Of a stretch of DNA of 64,000 bases, positions 61,209 to 64,000 are shown piece by piece; the stretch's first letter is position 1; every line of letters begins with the position of its first letter. Below the pieces are notes generated by a model that worked only from the letters and a program-made list of their open reading frames with translations, was not told the origin of the DNA and did not search any database. The translations under genes were made by a program, and so were the position numbers. The stretch comes from Solwaraspora sp. WMMD792 (lineage in GTDB: Bacteria > Actinomycetota > Actinomycetes > Mycobacteriales > Micromonosporaceae): positions 4,216,001 through 4,280,000 of the forward strand of contig NZ_JARUBH010000009.1 of the NCBI RefSeq assembly GCF_029626105.1, written 5' to 3'.

Positions 61209-64000
61209 TTAGTGCGGCAGCATCTTTTGGTCGGAAATTTTCCAGGATCCCATCATCCCGAAGAAGAACGATTTCCCAGGGCCGAACGAGGCCGCACCCC
61301 CGTGCCAGTTGCCTCCGCCGGCCTTCTGGCCGCCCGAGTAGCAACCGCCGGCAAGCGCCGAAGCACACGTCTGGTGGTAGCCCTGCCCACTCATCTCCGA
61401 CGGAGCAACCGAAGTGGCACCGTAGGCCGTAGCTATGCCACAACAACCGAGCCCGCCCATTTCCAGGTACAAACCTTCCTCATTCCCACTGATTCCGTAG
61501 CACATTATTCCACAAGCAGACCAATTCCAAAATTGATGCGCTAGCGGATCATCTTCGGACGCCAAGGCCAGCGCCGTGCAAGTACGACCGGAAACGGCGA
61601 CGCACACGAGACCACCGGCTCCCTTCAGCGTGCCCAAATTGTTCAAGGCAGGGTTGACCGACCTGCCAGCACTGCACACCCAGGACCAGGCCCAGCAGTC
61701 GTCCTTCGGCTCTGGCTGTGGAGTCTTACCTGGCGGCGGTGGCGCGCCGTTGCTCTGGCATGGGCCCATGCAGACGTCGTTGACCGGATCGCCCCGGACG
61801 TCGTAGCCGCCATCGGGGTCCGGGTAGGCCACCTGGTTGCACCCGTTGTCCCCGCAATGGATCAGGCCGGTCGGGTCCGACCAGGTCACCGGGTTCGAAT
61901 TCGAATAGGCGTAGCCGTGCATCTGCTGTGGGTCACTCACGTCCATGACCGGGTCGACGCTGACGAACCGGCCGAGGAACGGGTCGTACTCCCGGGCACC
62001 GATGTTTGTCAGGCCCGTGTCGTCGACGGTCCCGCCGACGAAGCCCTTGTCCATCGTCGCCGGCCAGGTCCCGACGGTGGCGCCCCGAAGCTCGCCGTAG
62101 GGCAGGGTCCGGCGGCTCGCCACGGCCAGACTGGTCGCGTCAACGGTCAACTCGGCGGTGCCGTGGTGGTCGGCGACGATCCAGGACAACCCGGCACCGG
62201 TACGGACCGCCACGACCTCGTCGGCGTGGGAGTAGTACCGGGTGGCCGTGGTCGAGCCGGTGGCGTTGTCGTATCGGACCTCGGTACCGCCCGGCAGGTA
62301 GAGGGTCCGGCCCGCCGGATCGGTGCGAATCAGCCGGTTGCCGTCGACGTCGTAGAGGTAGCCGGTGACGTCGGCGCCCTGGGTCAGGGACCCAAGCTTG
62401 CCCTCGCGGTCCCAGACCAGGGTCTGCCCGGCGCCGGAAGCATCCGGTCTGGTCCTGGTGTGGCCGCCGTCGTCGTAGCTGTAGCTGCGGCTCCAGGACT
62501 GCGCTCCCGACGCGGCCACCCCGGTGACGGTGTGCGGACGCGCCGATCCCGGTCCCGACTGCGGGTACGAGTACTGGTAGGTGGTGCTGGTCGCGGCATG
62601 TTCCGTCTGGGACAGGCGGTTGCCGATCTCGTCGACGGTCCAGCTGCGCCAGTACGGCGCCGGCCCGCCCAGCCCGCCCAGGCTCGGCGCGGTGGCGCAC
62701 TGGCCCGACTCCGGCGTCCACGCCTCGGTCAACCGGCGCAGGTGGTCGTATCCGAAGCACTGGGTGTCCGCGGTCTGCCCGGCCGGCTCCTCGTGGATCC
62801 GGGTCACGTTGCCGGCGTCGTCGTAGCTGTAGGAGTAGTCGGCGATCTCCGGTTGGCCTTCGGCCACCACGTTCATCCCGGTACGCCGGCGCGTCGACTC
62901 GTCGGTGTCGAAGTCCACCACCAGCCGGGAACCGAACGGCCCGGAGAGCCGCTGCTCCAACAGCCCCAACTTGTCGTACGTCGCCTGCGCGTAGACCGCC
63001 GCCGCCGACAGCAGACCGGCGTCGCCCCCGACGTCGTTCGTACTGTGGGTGAGCTGCTCCGCCGGCAGGTCGGCGACGGCCGGCATCGTGGTGCGGAGTT
63101 GTTTGCCGTTCGGCCAGTAGGCGCCGGTGCTCGTGTAGACGCACGGTTGCGCAGCGGCGGCCGCGCACAGGTCGGCCTCGGCGGCCGGCAGCACCACCGA
63201 GTTCGACGTCGGGCGACCGTGGCTGTCGTAGCTGTCCACCCGGTTGGTGTAGGCGTTGCCGTCGTGGTAGCGGATCGTGGCGGAGATCAGACCTTTCGCC
63301 AGGGCTCCCCCGGGCAGGATCGGCGTGGTGTCGTAGGTCCACCGGGCCCGCAACGCTCCGGTCGGACTGTCGTCGCGCATGCTGGTCCTGCGGCCGATCT
63401 CGTCGTAGGTGTACGCGAGGGTCTGCGTGGCCGAGCCGACCGGGCTGGTCGAGGTCAGCACGTTGCCGGCCGCGTCGTAGGTGGTCGTGGTCGTGCCACG
63501 GTCCGGATCGACCGCTTGGACCCGCCGGCCCCGCAGGTCGAACTCGTACGACCAGACGTTGCCCTTGGCATCGGTGATCGTCTCGATCTCGTCGCGCAGC
63601 GTATGGGTGTAGCGGGTCCGGTGGAAGTCGGCCGGGTCGGCGCTGCCGACGTCGGCGGGCGACCGGTACTGACGCAACTCGACGGTCCGGCCACGGGCGT
63701 CGGAGATCGTCGTGGTGGCGGTGCCGCCGGCCGGCGGTGTGGTGTGGACCCGGTCGCCGCCGTGTCCGGTCGTCGTGCGCCACTGTTCGACGCCGTACGC
63801 CTTCTCGATCTGCGTGGTCTCGCGACCGGCTCCGTCGTAGAGATGCTCGGTGACCGCCGGGACCGCGCCCTGCGGGCTGCCCAACGTGGTGCCGGGCGCG
63901 GCACCGGTGGAGTCGTAGTACGGCTTCGAGGTCCAGTCCACCTGTCCTGCCGTGGTGTGGAACGTCTCGGTCAGCAACCGACCGCCGCCGGTGGCCTGCA
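61209..64000 (-). CDS. RHS-repeat toxin, 3' part (5' end beyond window)
   Basis: At least 930 codons visible and open to the window edge. Many YD repeats (YDEIGRRTSM, YDDAGNVTRIHEE, YDVDGNRLIR) form the RHS shell. The core ends with PFLGRFVSVDP and SNSNPVTWSDPTGL, the usual boundary before a variable toxin tip. The roughly 220-residue tip (61209 to about 61865) is rich in Cys (about 15) and Gly and includes GGLGCCGIATAYGATS and GGNWHGGAASFGPGKSFFFG. Its DNA is AT-richer than the shell, typical of recently exchanged tips. No immunity gene is seen just downstream. The tip family is not recognised. Confidence 0.85.
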   Translation of the reverse strand, partial: QATGGGRLLTETFHTTAGQVDWTSKPYYDSTGAAPGTTLGSPQGAVPAVTEHLYDGAGRETTQIEKAYGVEQWRTTTGHGGDRVHTTPPAGGTATTTISDARGRTVELRQYRSPADVGSADPADFHRTRYTHTLRDEIETITDAKGNVWSYEFDLRGRRVQAVDPDRGTTTTTYDAAGNVLTSTSPVGSATQTLAYTYDEIGRRTSMRDDSPTGALRARWTYDTTPILPGGALAKGLISATIRYHDGNAYTNRVDSYDSHGRPTSNSVVLPAAEADLCAAAAAQPCVYTSTGAYWPNGKQLRTTMPAVADLPAEQLTHSTNDVGGDAGLLSAAAVYAQATYDKLGLLEQRLSGPFGSRLVVDFDTDESTRRRTGMNVVAEGQPEIADYSYSYDDAGNVTRIHEEPAGQTADTQCFGYDHLRRLTEAWTPESGQCATAPSLGGLGGPAPYWRSWTVDEIGNRLSQTEHAATSTTYQYSYPQSGPGSARPHTVTGVAASGAQSWSRSYSYDDGGHTRTRPDASGAGQTLVWDREGKLGSLTQGADVTGYLYDVDGNRLIRTDPAGRTLYLPGGTEVRYDNATGSTTATRYYSHADEVVAVRTGAGLSWIVADHHGTAELTVDATSLAVASRRTLPYGELRGATVGTWPATMDKGFVGGTVDDTGLTNIGAREYDPFLGRFVSVDPVMDVSDPQQMHGYAYSNSNPVTWSDPTGLIHCGDNGCNQVAYPDPDGGYDVRGDPVNDVCMGPCQSNGAPPPPGKTPQPEPKDDCWAWSWVCSAGRSVNPALNNLGTLKGAGGLVCVAVSGRTCTALALASEDDPLAHQFWNWSACGIMCYGISGNEEGLYLEMGGLGCCGIATAYGATSVAPSEMSGQGYHQTCASALAGGCYSGGQKAGGGNWHGGAASFGPGKSFFFGMMGSWKISDQKMLPH

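Overview
The window is high-GC actinobacterial DNA. It carries an Esx/Ecc type VII secretion locus, IdeR/DmdR-style iron regulation, Tat-exported DUF1501/DUF1800 proteins and a LigD-type polymerase. The gene repertoire best fits a filamentous actinomycete of the Micromonosporaceae (Micromonospora-like); that family assignment is an inference from gene content and style, not from a marker gene.

Left part (1-10 kb): a partial P19/Tp34-like gene and a small Rho-N-like protein come first. An intact IS21-family element (1334-3496, 5-bp target duplication CCGTG) then splits a secreted Ig-like protein gene; removing the element and one duplication restores one open frame. Next are a VapB45-like antitoxin with a truncated toxin, tRNA-Arg(CCT), a membrane-anchored trypsin-like protein whose catalytic His and Ser are lost, and a DUF1800/DUF1501 pair.

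10-16.6 kb (minus strand): an exopolysaccharide operon with a polymerase/ligase-like membrane protein, three glycosyltransferases, a flippase and a Wzz/BY-kinase fusion, most genes touching or overlapping.

16.8-48.6 kb: a type VII secretion (ESX-like) island. On the plus strand are a beta-helix/AAA+ EccA-like fusion, EccE, an unrecognised ESX-locus protein, EccD and EccB. On the minus strand are EccC and a mycosin that has lost its catalytic His, Asn and Ser, followed by SseB-domain and SMI1/KNR4 (SUKH) proteins. A second minus-strand block holds two WXG100 proteins, a YbaB-like protein, a WXG100-like small protein, a 2814-residue polymorphic-toxin-like protein (WXG-like head, two HExxH motifs, glycosyltransferase-like region) and a WD40 protein. 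Two more predicted T7SS substrates are divergent on the plus strand.

48.6-59 kb (minus strand): a probable uptake/catabolic operon with an ABC importer (ATPase, binding lipoprotein, double permease), two adjacent isochorismatase-fold proteins of which only one keeps the D-K-C triad, an M24 creatinase-like protein lacking most metal ligands, an MFS carrier, and a GntR/FCD regulator followed by a second MFS gene. A shared operator-like motif lies upstream of gntR and of the first operon gene.

59-64 kb: a siderophore-interacting protein preceded by an iron box, a stand-alone LigD polymerase-domain protein, and the 3' part of an RHS-repeat toxin with a cysteine-rich, AT-richer tip. The RHS gene runs off the window end.
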